Translations under genes and position numbers: made by a program
In this document: positions 45,365 through 56,376 of the stretch, one piece after another
How the letters are laid out: each line of letters begins with the position of its first letter
Numbering within the stretch: position 1 is the first letter of the stretch
Source: Pyrus communis
Lineage: Eukaryota; Streptophyta; Magnoliopsida; Rosales; Rosaceae
Length of the DNA stretch: 64,000 nucleotides
Assembly: GCF_963583255.1 (NCBI RefSeq)
Contig: NC_084807.1
Span: 28,222,381-28,286,380, forward strand
Direction: 5' to 3'
The notes under the pieces: generated by a model
Databases searched by the model: none
Told to the model about the DNA's origin: nothing
What the model saw: only the letters and a program-made list of their open reading frames with translations

Positions 45365-47100
45365 AAAATAGCAGACTAGCCATATAATATCGACCAATAC
45401 TAATGAGCCATCACAGGATCTTGCAAAAATATTATACATATATGTATACAGTATATATATGGTGTAAGTACTACGACGATTGCAGAAGATACAACGTGAT
45501 CGATTTTATAACAAGTAACAAGCCTGCAGGACCATATAAATGAGTACAATAATATGGCTGTTATATATTTACAATGATGCAGTAAAAGAAACACAAGTAA
45601 ATAACATGAAACTGAACCGCGCACATAGCTCAATTCATAGGAAAGAATCCAAAGTGAAGTGATGCAAACCCTAAAAATATCGGAAAGAGAGGTGGATTTT
45701 TCTTGGCCTGCCATTTGATAAAGCACTTCTGCTCTCCCCTTCCAAGTGTTAAAAGTTTGCCCCTTGAAGATTGGTGATTTAGTTAAACTTAAATATGAAA
45801 ATCTGCACCTCTTTTTTGGTCCATCATTGTTTTACTTTCCTGAATGATTTACACTAGAGTACCTATCAAATAACCCAGGCATTCCATCTCGTTGTGCATA
45901 TGGATTAATTTGTCAAAGCTCTATTTTATTATGGTTGCCATAAATTACTTAATATTTTTGTTTCCGAAGCCTAATATATCTTACACCCTGAAGGGTAGGA
46001 CTAATCCACAATAAGACTCGGAGAATCTAAATGCATTTCAGCTCACTCATAATTACGATCAAATGATACATATCCTCCTACAGCTTACAATCAGAGAATT
46101 ACAATAAATTACTAAATATAAGAGATTAACAAAATGTAAGTGTATTTTAACGCTAAGGTAACGAAGAGTTTCAGTTCCATATATATGTGGGTTTGTGTAG
46201 ATGATTAGCCCTGTTCACTCCCCTCTTCCTTTTGGGCAACTTAATCTTCACTCACTTCTATAACTAAACTCCTTCCATGTTGTCCCCCACATATATGAAA
46301 GCACCATTTCCTTCTTTGATTTGGATTACTGCTGCTGCCAATGGAGGAAAGTGTAGTTTTTTTATACTTATTTTGAACTTCAGGGTTTATGCTGCCAGTG
46401 TAAGCTCATACTTTCTTCAGCGTTTTGTAAGTAGAGTTTAGAAAGTAGTCGAGGGTAAGGCTAGGGTTTATTCATCTTGGGATACTCAATCAATGTCCAC
46501 TTCATCAAGAACTAAATTAACTTCAGGAAAAGTAAGTCGCACCACTCAAATTTGCAGCTAAGCCGTAAGAGACGGATATAAGATTCAAACTTTGAGATTT
46601 TCAGTTTTAAAATACAAGTTATTTAAATAGAAATAGAACGCGATGCGCATAAAAGATTCAAACTTTGGAAAGTTTCTGTGTTAAAGTACAAATTTTTTTA
46701 GATAAAAACAGAACGAAGCGCACTAAAAAACTTCAGTTTATTAACTAAAGTATTTCATGAAACCATTGGTAGACTTGTTATTGTTAACCAAACTATATTG
46801 CGTACATATCAACAAATATCAATATATACCGAAATAATTTGATAAGTGACCTGAAGTTCCAGAAAAATTAGCACGTTCACATTCTTTATGGAAACAAGCA
46901 GCAAATTGATTTCATTCTTTTCCCTATGAAAATCAGAAAATGTAATTAAAAAAAGAAAGAAATTGTGAGCGAAAACTGGCTGTAATTAAGCAACGTAGCC
47001 ATAACAAAAACCACCCACAGTTAAGTAGGTCCCACAAACTACAAAGCCCGTGTGTCACCAACGTCATCCACAGATATCCTGTCAGCCAATCATAACCAGC
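45365..47100. other. Intergenic, no gene seen
   Basis: AT-rich sequence between the tandem repeat and the SIG5 promoter. No frame or repeat here could be tied to a known family. Confidence 0.4.
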
Positions 47101-47142
47101 CACGCCGGAGCATCACAAACACCATCCCCCGCTCCTAAACAA

Positions 47143-47190
47143 CCACGTCACCGTAGTTATATGCAACACGGGATTCTACGACCTACGTGT
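47143..47190. promoter_or_regulatory. ACGT-core elements in the SIG5 promoter
   Basis: CCACGTCA at 47143-47150 and CTACGTGT at 47183-47190 are bZIP (HY5/GBF-type) ACGT elements. They lie about 200 bases before the presumed leader exon. Light control of SIG5 in Arabidopsis involves such factors, so the motifs are plausible. Their use here is inference. Confidence 0.4.
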
Positions 47191-47412
47191 GTACTTGTCA
47201 GCCGTCGATGTTCGAAAACCAGCCAAGTCCCGACCGTCGATTCTGTGGAATAATAATTTGTGGACACCGTTTTCCCCGCACATACGTTGTCACTATTAAA
47301 GCTTCGAACTTTTACGTCCGGAAAAAAGTCTCGAACTTTCTTAAACTCTTACTCCCGAGATTCTCCGAAGTTCTTGTCATCGGATCAGTCGAGCATTGTT
47401 TCTGCAAAAGAG

Positions 47413-48228
47413 GTACGATTCTCTGCAACTCATCTCTCCATAGCAGTTGGGTTGTGTTTGTTTCCCGAGAAAGTTATCTGTAAAGAATTGTGCTACACGA
47501 TCAGTAATGTTCTGAATTTTTAGATGTCAAATTTCGCTTTTTTTTTTTATTTTTTCATTTTTTATTTTTTTCCCCATTGAGGAAGAATTATTTTATTGCT
47601 CTGCTGATAATTTACATGCTTCTTAGTTCTTAATTTCTAATTTTCTATAAATTTTAGAGGTGAGCCTTGACGCAACAAAAATATTAATTTTTTGTGACCG
47701 GAAAATCACAGTATGAGTCATGGAAACAACCTCTTTACAAAGCAAAGATAAAAATGTGTATAATAAATGTACTCTTAATCCTTGCAAAGCAGGATGAAGC
47801 CTTGTTGGCTCAGGATCGCCTTTTTATAAATTTTGGGGGGCGTTAAATTTGAATCATACAGAATCAATGGGGTTTGAGATTTGGGATTGGTGAAGGCAAA
47901 TCAGATTGCTTTGATTCATGTGTAGTTTTATTTTGATCATAACTTATAAGCTTCGGAATTTAGAGAGATCAAAAATGGTAGACGTGTGTGTAGTCACATT
48001 GGATAGAGTGCAAATGAACCCCTTTTTATGCACATGTGTTCGAATTCCCCCCCCCCCCCCCCGGCACTATAGGTTAACTTGAAGTAGAATATCGCTTATA
48101 TAAATGATACGGAGAATTTGAGATAATTTTGCATATTTGTACATTTTGAAATAATTATATATGTGCGTTTGTGCTAGACAGGGGAAGAGCTTAAAAATAT
48201 GGCTGCATTTCTTTATGTGTGGTTGCAG
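47413..48228 (+). other. Probable 5' UTR intron of SIG5, with SINE-like insert and C16 run
   Basis: A donor AG|GTACGATT at 47413 and a good acceptor TTATGTGTGGTTGCAG ending at 48228 suggest a leader intron; an alternative acceptor ends at 48181. Inside, at about 47990-48110, an A-box-like GGATAGAGTGCAAATG and a B-box-like GTGTTCGAATTCCC with a following GGTTAACTTGAAGTAGAATATCG look like a SINE. Its B box runs into sixteen consecutive C (48047-48062). Confidence 0.45.
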
Positions 48229-48289
48229 AATTTGTGCACAAATAAAGCTCTTTCACTCATCGCTTGGACTACTTCTGAGGGAACTTGGC

Positions 48290-50589
48290 ATGGGAGTTGT
48301 GACAGTTTCAACCTCAGCGGCAAGGACTCCGTTAGGATTGAGCACAAAATCGACAAGTCAGAGATCTCCATTCAGAAAGCCGTGGATAGTTGCGTTTAAA
48401 ACAGATGAATCCAATAAGACGGCATTAGTTGCACCCCAGGGAAAAATACCTTTGCCTATAGAAACACGAAAGAAGCTCCAAAAGAGAATAGGGAAAGCCA
48501 GAAAACTCGCGAAAAGTGTGAAATCTACTGCTACTGATGTAGCTGCTCCGTGTACTACTTTGGAAGTGGATTACAATGAAGCCGCTGCCAAGCTGGAAAA
48601 CTTATACAAGCGTAGCCCTGAGATTGAAGCTGATGTGGATGTGGAAGATGCAGATGGCTTGTTGAGGAGGGGTCGCAAAAGGAGGAAGAAGACTAGCGAA
48701 AGCGATCATGAGAAAGAAGAGAAGAGAACAAGTGATATTGTGGTTAGAAGCAAGACAAAGAAGGCGAAAAGATTGAATCTTGATAAAAGGGTTGCATTGA
48801 AATGGAACAAGGACGAGAAAGTGGTTTCTTCGGTTCAAATGAGGAAAGATCAAAAGAACGAAATGGAGAAGATTGAGGAGCTGGTTAGGGAGTATTCGGC
48901 TTCAACTGATCTGGTCAGTTTGGACTGGAAAAAGATGAAGATTCCTCCGGTTCTCACTTCTTCAGAGCATGCTTGGTTGTTCAAGCTAATGCAACCTATG
49001 AAGGTGAGCCATCTCAAATTTCCGTTTTCGGCTGTAGTCTTGAAAATTGTCTTGTGTTTTCGAAATTGTTCCCGTGTTGTGTTGTGTGGGATGTATTTTG
49101 CTGTGAAATAATTATGTTTGTCATGTTCCAGGGTCTCCATGAAGTGAGAGAGCAATTACAAAAAGATTTGGGGACAGAACCAACCAACGGCGAATTGGCT
49201 GAGGCGACAAACATGAGTGTGGTTCAAGTGAAAAAACATTTCGAAGTTGGTCGAGCTGCACGAAACAAGCTCATCAAGGCAAGCATTTTCTGCCTTAAGT
49301 CTTGCATCAAATTAATTAAGCAGTTGTGGTTTTAAATGTGAAACAGAGAAATTAACTGGTAATGCTGATGTTTCTTGCAGCACAATCTCCGACTTGTGTT
49401 ATTCGTCATTAATAAATATTTTCAAGACTTTGCAAATGGTCCAAAATTTCAAGACCTGTGCCAGGCAGGAGTAAGGGGGCTTATTACGGCAATTGATCGC
49501 TTTGAACCAAAAAGAAGTTTTCGGCTTTCCACATATGGTCTGTACTGGATCAGGCATGCCATCATACGTTCCATGACAGTCTCAAGCTTTACTCGTGTTT
49601 CATTTGGCCTTGAGTCGGTAAGCATTTTTTGAACCTAAAGTAGGTCAGGGATGTATGTTTTCAGAATAGTAGAATCGTTGACACGACACTCTTGACAACA
49701 ATAAGTACAAAAGCATGGAAATTGGCGGTCTTAGTTTACATAGACAAGGGTTTTAGACTTCGTCTATAATGTTGGACTCTTTCAGTTTTTATGATAGAAG
49801 AGGAAATGAATGGCAGCGTTATGTTTCTAGGAACTTTACTCGCTTAAGTGAATGGCAGCGTTACAGAATGCAAGTTGCAAGTAATGAAAAGTTATGGTTT
49901 TCGCTGTTCTATTTATGCAGGTTAGGGCGGAAATTCAAAAGGCCAAGCTTGAGATGATGTTTTCGCTCAAAAGGATGCCAACTGACGAAGAGATAATCGA
50001 AAAAGTTGGAATTTCGCCAGAGAGGTACCATGAAGTAATGAGGGCCTCAAAACCCGTTTCCTCTCTTCATTCAAGGCATGCAACCACACAAGAGGAGTAT
50101 ATCAACGGTATTACTGACGTCGATGGTGTTGAAGGTGATAACCGGCGGAAACCTGCTCTTCTCAGGCTTGCTATTGATGATGTGGTACTTATTCTCTCCG
50201 TTGACCTCAGATTAATATGTCATTGCTTTCTCCACTTGAAAATTGATTGCTAGATAGACACAGGATTGTTAAGCTTCATTTTTTTCAGTTAAGCTAACTA
50301 ACTCGCGGAGTTGATTTGGTCTCGTACCTCTCAATTCGAGAGCTCTCAAAGTTTCGAGTGGCTAATCCTTTCTCTAAATATTCTCTCCCAGCTTGATTCC
50401 CTGAAGCCGAAAGAAAGCTTGGTGATCAGACAGAGATACGGGCTTGATGGTAAGGGGGATAGAACATTAGGAGAGATTGCTGGAAACTTAAATATTTCAC
50501 GAGAAATGGTTCGAAAGCATGAAGTCAAGGCCCTCATGAAGCTCAAACATCCAGCTCGAGTAGATTATCTTCGCAGATACATAGTCTAA
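48290..50589 (+). CDS. SIG5: Plastid RNA polymerase sigma factor SIG5 (SigE)
   Basis: Exons 48290-49003, 49132-49278, 49381-49617, 49921-50184 and 50392-50589 give 519 residues. SIG5 directs the plastid-encoded RNA polymerase to the stress- and blue-light-responsive psbD promoter. Residues 1-70 are Ser/Thr/Lys-rich and look like a transit peptide ([18 protein letters not shown]). Residues 120-210 form a basic region typical of plant sigma factors. Sigma region 2 spans about 288-350 ([40 protein letters not shown] with the -10-binding face). Region 3 is at 367-430. Region 4 is at 455-515 with the helix-turn-helix [20 protein letters not shown]. The frame extends 43 codons upstream of the chosen ATG, so an alternative longer N-terminus is possible. 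The intron at 49279-49380 has a GC donor. Confidence 0.95.
49279..49380 (+). other. GC-AG intron of SIG5
   Basis: The exon ends ATCAAG and the intron begins GCAAGC, close to the known GC-donor consensus (AG|GCAAGT), and ends TTTCTTGCAG. Only this junction keeps LIK|HNLRLV in frame and matches the conserved sigma region 2. No GT donor nearby does. Confidence 0.85.
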
Positions 50590-51081
50590 AGTGATCGACA
50601 CATATGCATGTCGTCTTAGAAAGATCTTCCGCCTTTGGATTACTAATCTCAATGTTGTATACTAGTCACATTTGTACCATAGAAGAAATTTTATAAAGGT
50701 CACTAAAATAGAGATCATATATTGTCCAGTTCTACGGATGATATATATAGACTTCGAGATTCCATACATATACCCCGTGTATACATGAAATGTAATATTT
50801 TTCACCCCGTTGGTACGAGAATGTTCCATATAGGTACCAAATGCGTTTAGTACACTGAAACATACAATTATTATCCCGATTTACACATAAGTATGACATG
50901 TGGTGTTGTCGCGCTTGCTTTGCTTCGCTACTGTGTGAAATCTTGAAATTTACCTTGCCGAGTATTTACTTTTTTATTTTATTAGAGGTTATCTAGAGAG
51001 AGATGAACTGCAAGAACTGAATTACTGCACAAGAACAGAAAGCCAAAAAGGAAAGAAAAAAAAAAACAATCAAAGAGGAAA

Positions 51082-53138
51082 CTACTTAAATCCATTAAAC
51101 ATTCGACGAACAATTTTAGCGTCCTCTTTCTTATGCTGATTTCGTTTGTCAGCAAACGTATCACAATGCCTCATGATCCAAAACCTCTCTAGTTCTTCTG
51201 CTTTTCGACCTGGAATCCGACCGGCTATTAAATCCCACCTGAAACCAAGTACAGCCGTGAAGGCAGTTGTGATTTTTAGAGTACAATAATCCTTAGGAGC
51301 AGTAACTTTTATAAACCAGAGAGCAGAAAAGACAGCTTACAACTTCAGAGTGCGAGTACCAGACGTCTATTCTTTATTTTCCCACTCGTTAGAAGGCGCT
51401 ACTTTCTCAGATGGTGTGTGCGTGTATTTGGATCTGGAGCAAATTGCTGTGTGTTTTAATGGTGCATGCAAAGTGCATTTGGTTTCTTACTTTCACCTTT
51501 ACAGTAAAGTACCATGTGCGTGCATGCTTTATTGTGAGAGGGTTAGGAGAAATTCTTTAGTCCAGAGATCATACCAGATGGCCATACGGCTTTCAGGCAC
51601 AAAATCATCCTAACTCTACTCATTCTGATTTTTTCATGTTCATCCGGCCTCATTGTGTCCCCCCTCTCTCTCACATAACACGGAAGGGCCCACCACCAAC
51701 GAGGGTTGCACCCAAGACCTTCTCGGGGTTAAAATAGAAATGAAAAGGTTGAGGTGGGAAAACTTACTATTACCATATATTTATTAAATATTCAAAAACA
51801 CAAAGTCATTCGTATTTTAATTATTCTATTACCATGTATTTATTAACACCTCACATCTTTATGAATACACCTCACATCTAAAATGTGTCTCTAAAATTCC
51901 AATTTTGTCCTCCATTATTCTGAAGCCACCCCATCCCCATAAACAAATGACGGCAAAAAGCTAGCTCGACGGCCATGGGCCACCCATATAAGAGGTATCC
52001 GTCATTGATATCAGCACAGCCAAAAACCCCCCACGTCGTGGAAGTTGGCAGCCAAGACCGACTCTCTAACAGATCGAGAATTGCCCAACACTCTTGATTC
52101 ACACATCCCATCTCTCAATTCCCTATTACCTACCGGCGAGTGGCTGGTGATTGGATATATATATATGGAGAGAAAGAGCATGTCGAGTGGCTAGGATTTT
52201 TTGCCTAGACACTGGTGGTTGGCAGCTGGCATAAGGGGGTTTATTTTGGACTTCCAAACTTGATTCGTCAGGGTAAAAACGGAAATTTAACTGAAAAAAT
52301 AAAATTATGGGATGTATTCATAAGATTGTGTGGGTGTTAATAGACCCAAAATCTTAACATAGTTTCTAAACATTTAAAACATTTACATTGGTATTCCTAT
52401 GAGCCTAGCTATCTAATGATACCAGTTGGATTTTGGAGTGTCTCCTAACGTGCAAAATAAAATAAAAAAGAAGAAATTAGGTTTTCATCTTTCCTTTTGC
52501 TACTCCATTGATTAAAATACTATTCATTTTCAATTTTTTATCAAGGTCCTTGGGTATTAATAACATCACTAATTATTTCAATAATAAAATATTTTTTTTA
52601 TTTCTAAATATATTCATTTAATGTTACAAATGTTACAATTAGTATATTTATATTTATGATTAAATTTTTTATCATATATTTTTAGTTTTAGTTTGTACCC
52701 ATTTTTAATTTGTAATTCTTTTTTAATTTGCACCAATTTTCTTTTCATTTTTAATTTGTACCCATTTATTAATTTCTTTTTGTGCCCATATTTTTTAAAG
52801 TTCATTCGTATTTGTACCCATATATATTTTTTATTTGTACTTTTTATTTTGCTAAATGTACCCATGCTAATTATATGTACCCATTCATGCAAAAAAATTT
52901 AATCTTAAAATGTACTCATTCTTAAATATGTAAAATGCACAATTTTTTTCTATAAAATCTATTCAATTTTTTTCTAATCCATTTTTAAACTTATATGGGT
53001 ACATTCTTTTTTCTTTGATTTTAAAATGTATCCATGTCAAGTTTAATCGAAGAAATTTACTAATTTTATTAAGCCTAATATCTTCTCTTTTTTTTTGTGA
53101 TTTTGAAGAATGTACCCATGTTTTGATGTACCCATGTT

Positions 53139-53184
<46 letters not shown>

Positions 53185-53734
53185 AATATATTTATATTTT
53201 AATATTTTTAATCCCACAAATTATGGTTTTTTTTATTTAAAATCTCATTTATATAAACAACTAAAATTTCTAATTTTTAATTTAAAAAATATAGTAACGT
53301 ACATAGAAATAAATTATTACATTAATTTCAGGGACCTTGATCAAAAATTAAAAACCAACAAGGTTTCAATCAAAGAATGTTCATAATTAAGGACCGCATC
53401 CAAAGTCTCCAAAAAAAAAATTAGAAAGAAAAAAAACATTTGGGTTTTGATTTGGAAAAAAAAAAAAAAAAACAACATACCTGGGTCCAAGGAGCCTATA
53501 CATTCTATAGAGGATATCTTCTTCTTGTTCAGTCATGTTTATGAATTCCCATTCATTGCTAATAACCTCTGCCCAAATAAATATAGAAAATTAAGTTTAC
53601 TAAAAACTCAGTCTTGACTATTAAGTAAAAGTCTGTTGGCAAGGAACATAAAAATAGTGAAACTGAAACACACATAGACCTTCAGATTGATCACTAATGG
53701 TGATTCGGGGTCGCTTCCGACAACATCGGTCCAT
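51082..53734 (-). CDS. R3-MYB repressor of the CPC/TRY/ETC family
   Basis: Exons 53734-53680, 53568-53481 and 51238-51082 encode 99 residues: a short basic N-terminus (MDRCCRKRPRITISDQSEE), the lead-in WEFINMTEQEEDILYRMYR, and a single R3 repeat ending IERFW-like (EELERFWIMRH). The bHLH-contact motif [D/E]Lx2[R/K]x3Lx6Lx3R is present at 36-55, with Ile in place of the first Leu. Such proteins lack an activation domain, move between cells, and compete with R2R3-MYBs for GL3/EGL3-type bHLH partners, which represses trichomes and promotes root hairs in Arabidopsis. The unusual LLGPR before WDLIAG (usually LVGDR or LVGNR) is noteworthy. The C-terminal tail after RHCDTF is longer than in TRY. The second intron (2.24 kb) is filled by transposons. 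Which of CPC, TRY, ETC or TCL it matches needs a tree. Confidence 0.93.
51836..52346. mobile_element. Element with inverted ends TATTAACACC...ATGAATACA in R3-MYB intron 2
   Basis: The left end TATTAACACCTCACATCTTTATGAATACACC (51840-51870) is inverted at the right end (GGATGTATTCATAAGATTGTG and GGGTGTTAATAG, 52312-52343). The interior has a moderate GC patch near 51960-52140 but no recognised protein. It is probably a non-autonomous DNA element; no duplication was defined. Confidence 0.55.
52504..53386. mobile_element. Non-autonomous element, GTACCCAT-rich family, copy 2, in R3-MYB intron 2
   Basis: It is the inverse of the copy at 29079-29892. Its right end reads GGTCCCTGAAATTAAT-type sequence then AACCTTGTTGGTTTTTAATT on the minus strand, as at the left end of copy 1. 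About a dozen TACCCAT phrases and a (CA)n run (53144-53182) fill the interior. The left end has the partial inverted match TTGATTAAAA...TTTTCAATTTTTTATCAAGG. Confidence 0.65.
53144..53182. repeat. (CA)n microsatellite
   Basis: About 19 CA units inside the mobile element copy at 52504-53386, corresponding to the (GT)n run of the copy near 29290. Confidence 0.9.
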
Positions 53735-54082
53735 CGTCTGCGTTAATTCTTATACGATAAGAAGCAAGCAAATGTTTTGAAGGAGAAGGAAGGAGTGAAT
53801 GAAGGTATGGGAGAAATGTAGTAGATAAATAGGGTTTGCACTTGGAAAGTTGGAATGAGCTAGAGAATGAGATCAGGAATGATAGAATATATATGTTATA
53901 TATAATGCTAGGTTAAGGTGCCCAACAAACAACAAGAAAATGCGTTTATGTGAGAGTTTGCTTGTTTGTTGACTCGTAGGCCTTGCGGTTGTAGACTTAT
54001 AGTTGACAACACAGAGAGCGCAGAAGGGAGGAAGAAAGTAAGGAAAGAAGATATGGCCATCGGCGAAAGCTATATCGATATA

Positions 54083-54298
54083 TATTATATGGAAAGGGGT
54101 CCTCTTCAGATTTCTTTTTCCTAATCTATCAAGTTCGATGATCCTGACCATTAAATTTTGATTCAACGGCTACAAATAAGCATTCACTTTAAAAGTTAAA
54201 ATAACTTTAGCCGTTTGATAAAATTTCAATGGTCCGGATCTCTAGACTTGGTGGATTAGGAGGAAGGGATCCGGAAATGATCCCTTTCCATATTATAT
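54083..54298. mobile_element. hAT-type foldback MITE, GGAAAGGGATC family, copy 2
   Basis: The 200-bp element (54091-54290) is flanked by the 8-mer TATTATAT at 54083-54090 and 54291-54298. It begins GGAAAGGGGTCCTCTTCAGATTTC and ends with the inverted CCGGAAATGATCCCTTTCC. An 8-bp duplication is typical of hAT elements. It lies about 350 bases upstream of the R3-MYB start codon. Confidence 0.8.
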
Positions 54299-55068
54299 TT
54301 ATATGTCAGTAAGTTGCCTAGCTATAACAGCTTTATCCCCAAAAGGTTCGTCGTCTCTTAGCCTTTATCAGCATGTATGGAATCCAACAGTATAGTACTT
54401 TATCTCAACGCCTTTTTCATCACATGGTATCTCTTACCAATCTCAGTCAAAATTAAAATTTTCGTCCAAAAATTGCACGGGAGGCTTATATGCGTAATAA
54501 AAATTGTTATCTTATCTGATCTAAAAATATTTCATGAGTAAATTTGCTCGTGTCTAAGCTTCACGTGAAAATTTTAAATTACTTTCGAACGAAAATTGTA
54601 TGTTTGGTGAATGACTTTGATCCCCTATACACGGGTGATCTGCATAATTTGACTTGTTTTAGAATAAAAAGGAGAGGGAGAAATGATAGGGAGCATTTAC
54701 TAATATAACATGGGTCACAATTCTTGCTCCCTTGTTTCAAATAGGAATTTCAATGTTACGGGTGCATTCTACTTGCATCACCCATGATCTGACTTGTAAG
54801 TAGGGTTAGACACGGTTTGATTCAATCCTATTTTTCTTGAAATAAAAGAGTAATTATACAATCGGTTTAGTTCGATTCAATTTTGCATAAGATTGATCAT
54901 ATCCACCGAACCAAACTGCACTAATTCAAGAACATTTGGTTTGATTCGGTTAGTTGAGCTCTATTTGGTCTGATTCACCGGTTTCTGATTTAAATGCTCA
55001 ACTTTACTTGCATTGCAATCATGACATGAAAGTTATATCCTGTAATGGGTCATAGTAATCCATGATAA

Positions 55069-55190
55069 AGCTTTTTTTTTTTTTTTTTTGACAAACGATA
55101 AGAAATCTATGTTAAACTATGGGAAGAAAGATTCAAACATGGGCCCCTGAGCGTTGACTCATTAATATACTAGCCCTACATATCATCATA
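55069..55190 (-). mobile_element. SINE-like element (minus strand) with poly(A) tail
   Basis: On the minus strand the order is CTAGTATATTAATGAGTCAACG, a B-box-like CATGTTTGAATC, TTCTTATCGTTTGTC, then about 20 A. The 3' phrase TATCGTTTGTC-poly(A) resembles the tail of the element at 26938-27112. The target duplication is not clear. Confidence 0.55.
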
Positions 55191-55642
55191 TTGTTGCATT
55201 TTGCATAAATAGGCACTTCGAAGTCTTGGTACGAATGGTGGTCGTCATTTGAATAGTTCTTCTTCATTATGTTTGGGTCACATGCATGTATTGTACCATC
55301 TTCAATAATTCACTGTCCTACTGGAGAAGGGAATTATAACACAAAGGAATATTGTACCGAATGTTTACAAACTTACGTTATGACACTTGAGTAACAATCC
55401 AAAATTCTCCATTGAAATTCAAAATCCAAACATTAGCCAACGAGTAACAATCCAAAATTTCGTTCACCGGCACCGGGGATGGTTCATTTTTTGATTTGGA
55501 GCCGGGGCGACATCAACCATAGCTGATAGGTGGGAGGGGAGATAAAAAGAGGAAAAGAAAAGAAAACACAGAGGTTGAGGTTAATGGCTGCAACATATTT
55601 AGGTATTATGGTAATTACAAAAACTTGAGCCTAATTTAATGT
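55191..55642. other. Intergenic, no gene seen
   Basis: It includes a short duplication of AGTAACAATCCAAAATT at about 55391 and 55444. No supported frame. Confidence 0.35.
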
Positions 55643-55780
55643 AAGTTTTAACGAAAAGTCTGCGGTACTATTCATTTTAATAAAAAACCACATTTTTACA
55701 TTAAAAAGTCAAACCCGATACTATTCATTTTACCCTTTATTTTGTCCTTATCGTTAAAACTCAAAGTTTTCAAATCTTTT
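55643..55780 (+). mobile_element. MITE, TTAACGAAAAACTC family, copy 3
   Basis: It starts AGTTTTAACGAAAAGTCTGCGG and ends ATCGTTAAAACTCAAAGTTTTC, with ACATTAAAAAGTCAAACC inside. It is the same family and orientation as 42805-42940. Confidence 0.65.
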
Positions 55781-56376
55781 TCATTAGTTTTTCTTAATTT
55801 AATTCCTAGAGCCCCCAATTAGTGTTTTGGTTGCAATGTCTCGAGAGAAAAACTTGAGCAAAAGTATCTGACAACGTTATCTAAGAATCGCTTTTTACAA
55901 AAACTTAAAACTTGATATCATTCGATATAAGAATTATTATATATGGTTAGACAGTTATACCAAAAAATTTCTAACATTTAAAAATTTAGAACCAATATGG
56001 TGGTGGAAGGTAAGACCGTAAGACGGTAAGAGGGACAAATGCAAGATTGTAAACTACATATTAATAAAAAAATTATTGTCAACCAAAAATTTATGAAATT
56101 ATCATTCTAATCCTTTAATTAAAACTGACACGTGATGTACCATCTTGTGTTTTGGTCGTATTGAAAAATCTCTCCCAAATACACGCGCCCTCCATGCAGG
56201 AAGCCACGTACCACTCCAATTCTGATGAGTTAACAGTTGTTCTCTTGACTCATTCTCCCACTCTCAACCCAGAAAACCAGAAGGAAGAACAAAACTGGAA
56301 AGTCCTTTTCATAACTTTATTAGTTCACAATAAACACAGAAAATCATTCGTTTTTCTCAGTATATATTGTCACACA

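Noticed and set aside
45400..45726. 108-codon minus-strand frame
   Set aside because: It is AT-rich with no family resemblance, codon pattern or promoter context, so it is likely a chance open frame.
48161..48289. In-frame upstream start MCVCARQGK for SIG5
   Set aside because: The Cys/Leu-rich extension is unlike SIG5 N-termini, lies partly in a probable leader intron, and [11 protein letters not shown] at 48290 matches the family start.
51878..52111. 77-codon minus-strand frame in R3-MYB intron 2
   Set aside because: It lies inside a putative mobile element, has no recognisable domain, and a low-complexity Trp/Gly pattern.
56152..56376. 75-codon N-terminal extension of the membrane protein
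   Set aside because: Its composition is unlike the rest and it includes a MITE-like end (GAAAAATCTCTC); the ATG at 56377 gives a typical charged N-terminus.
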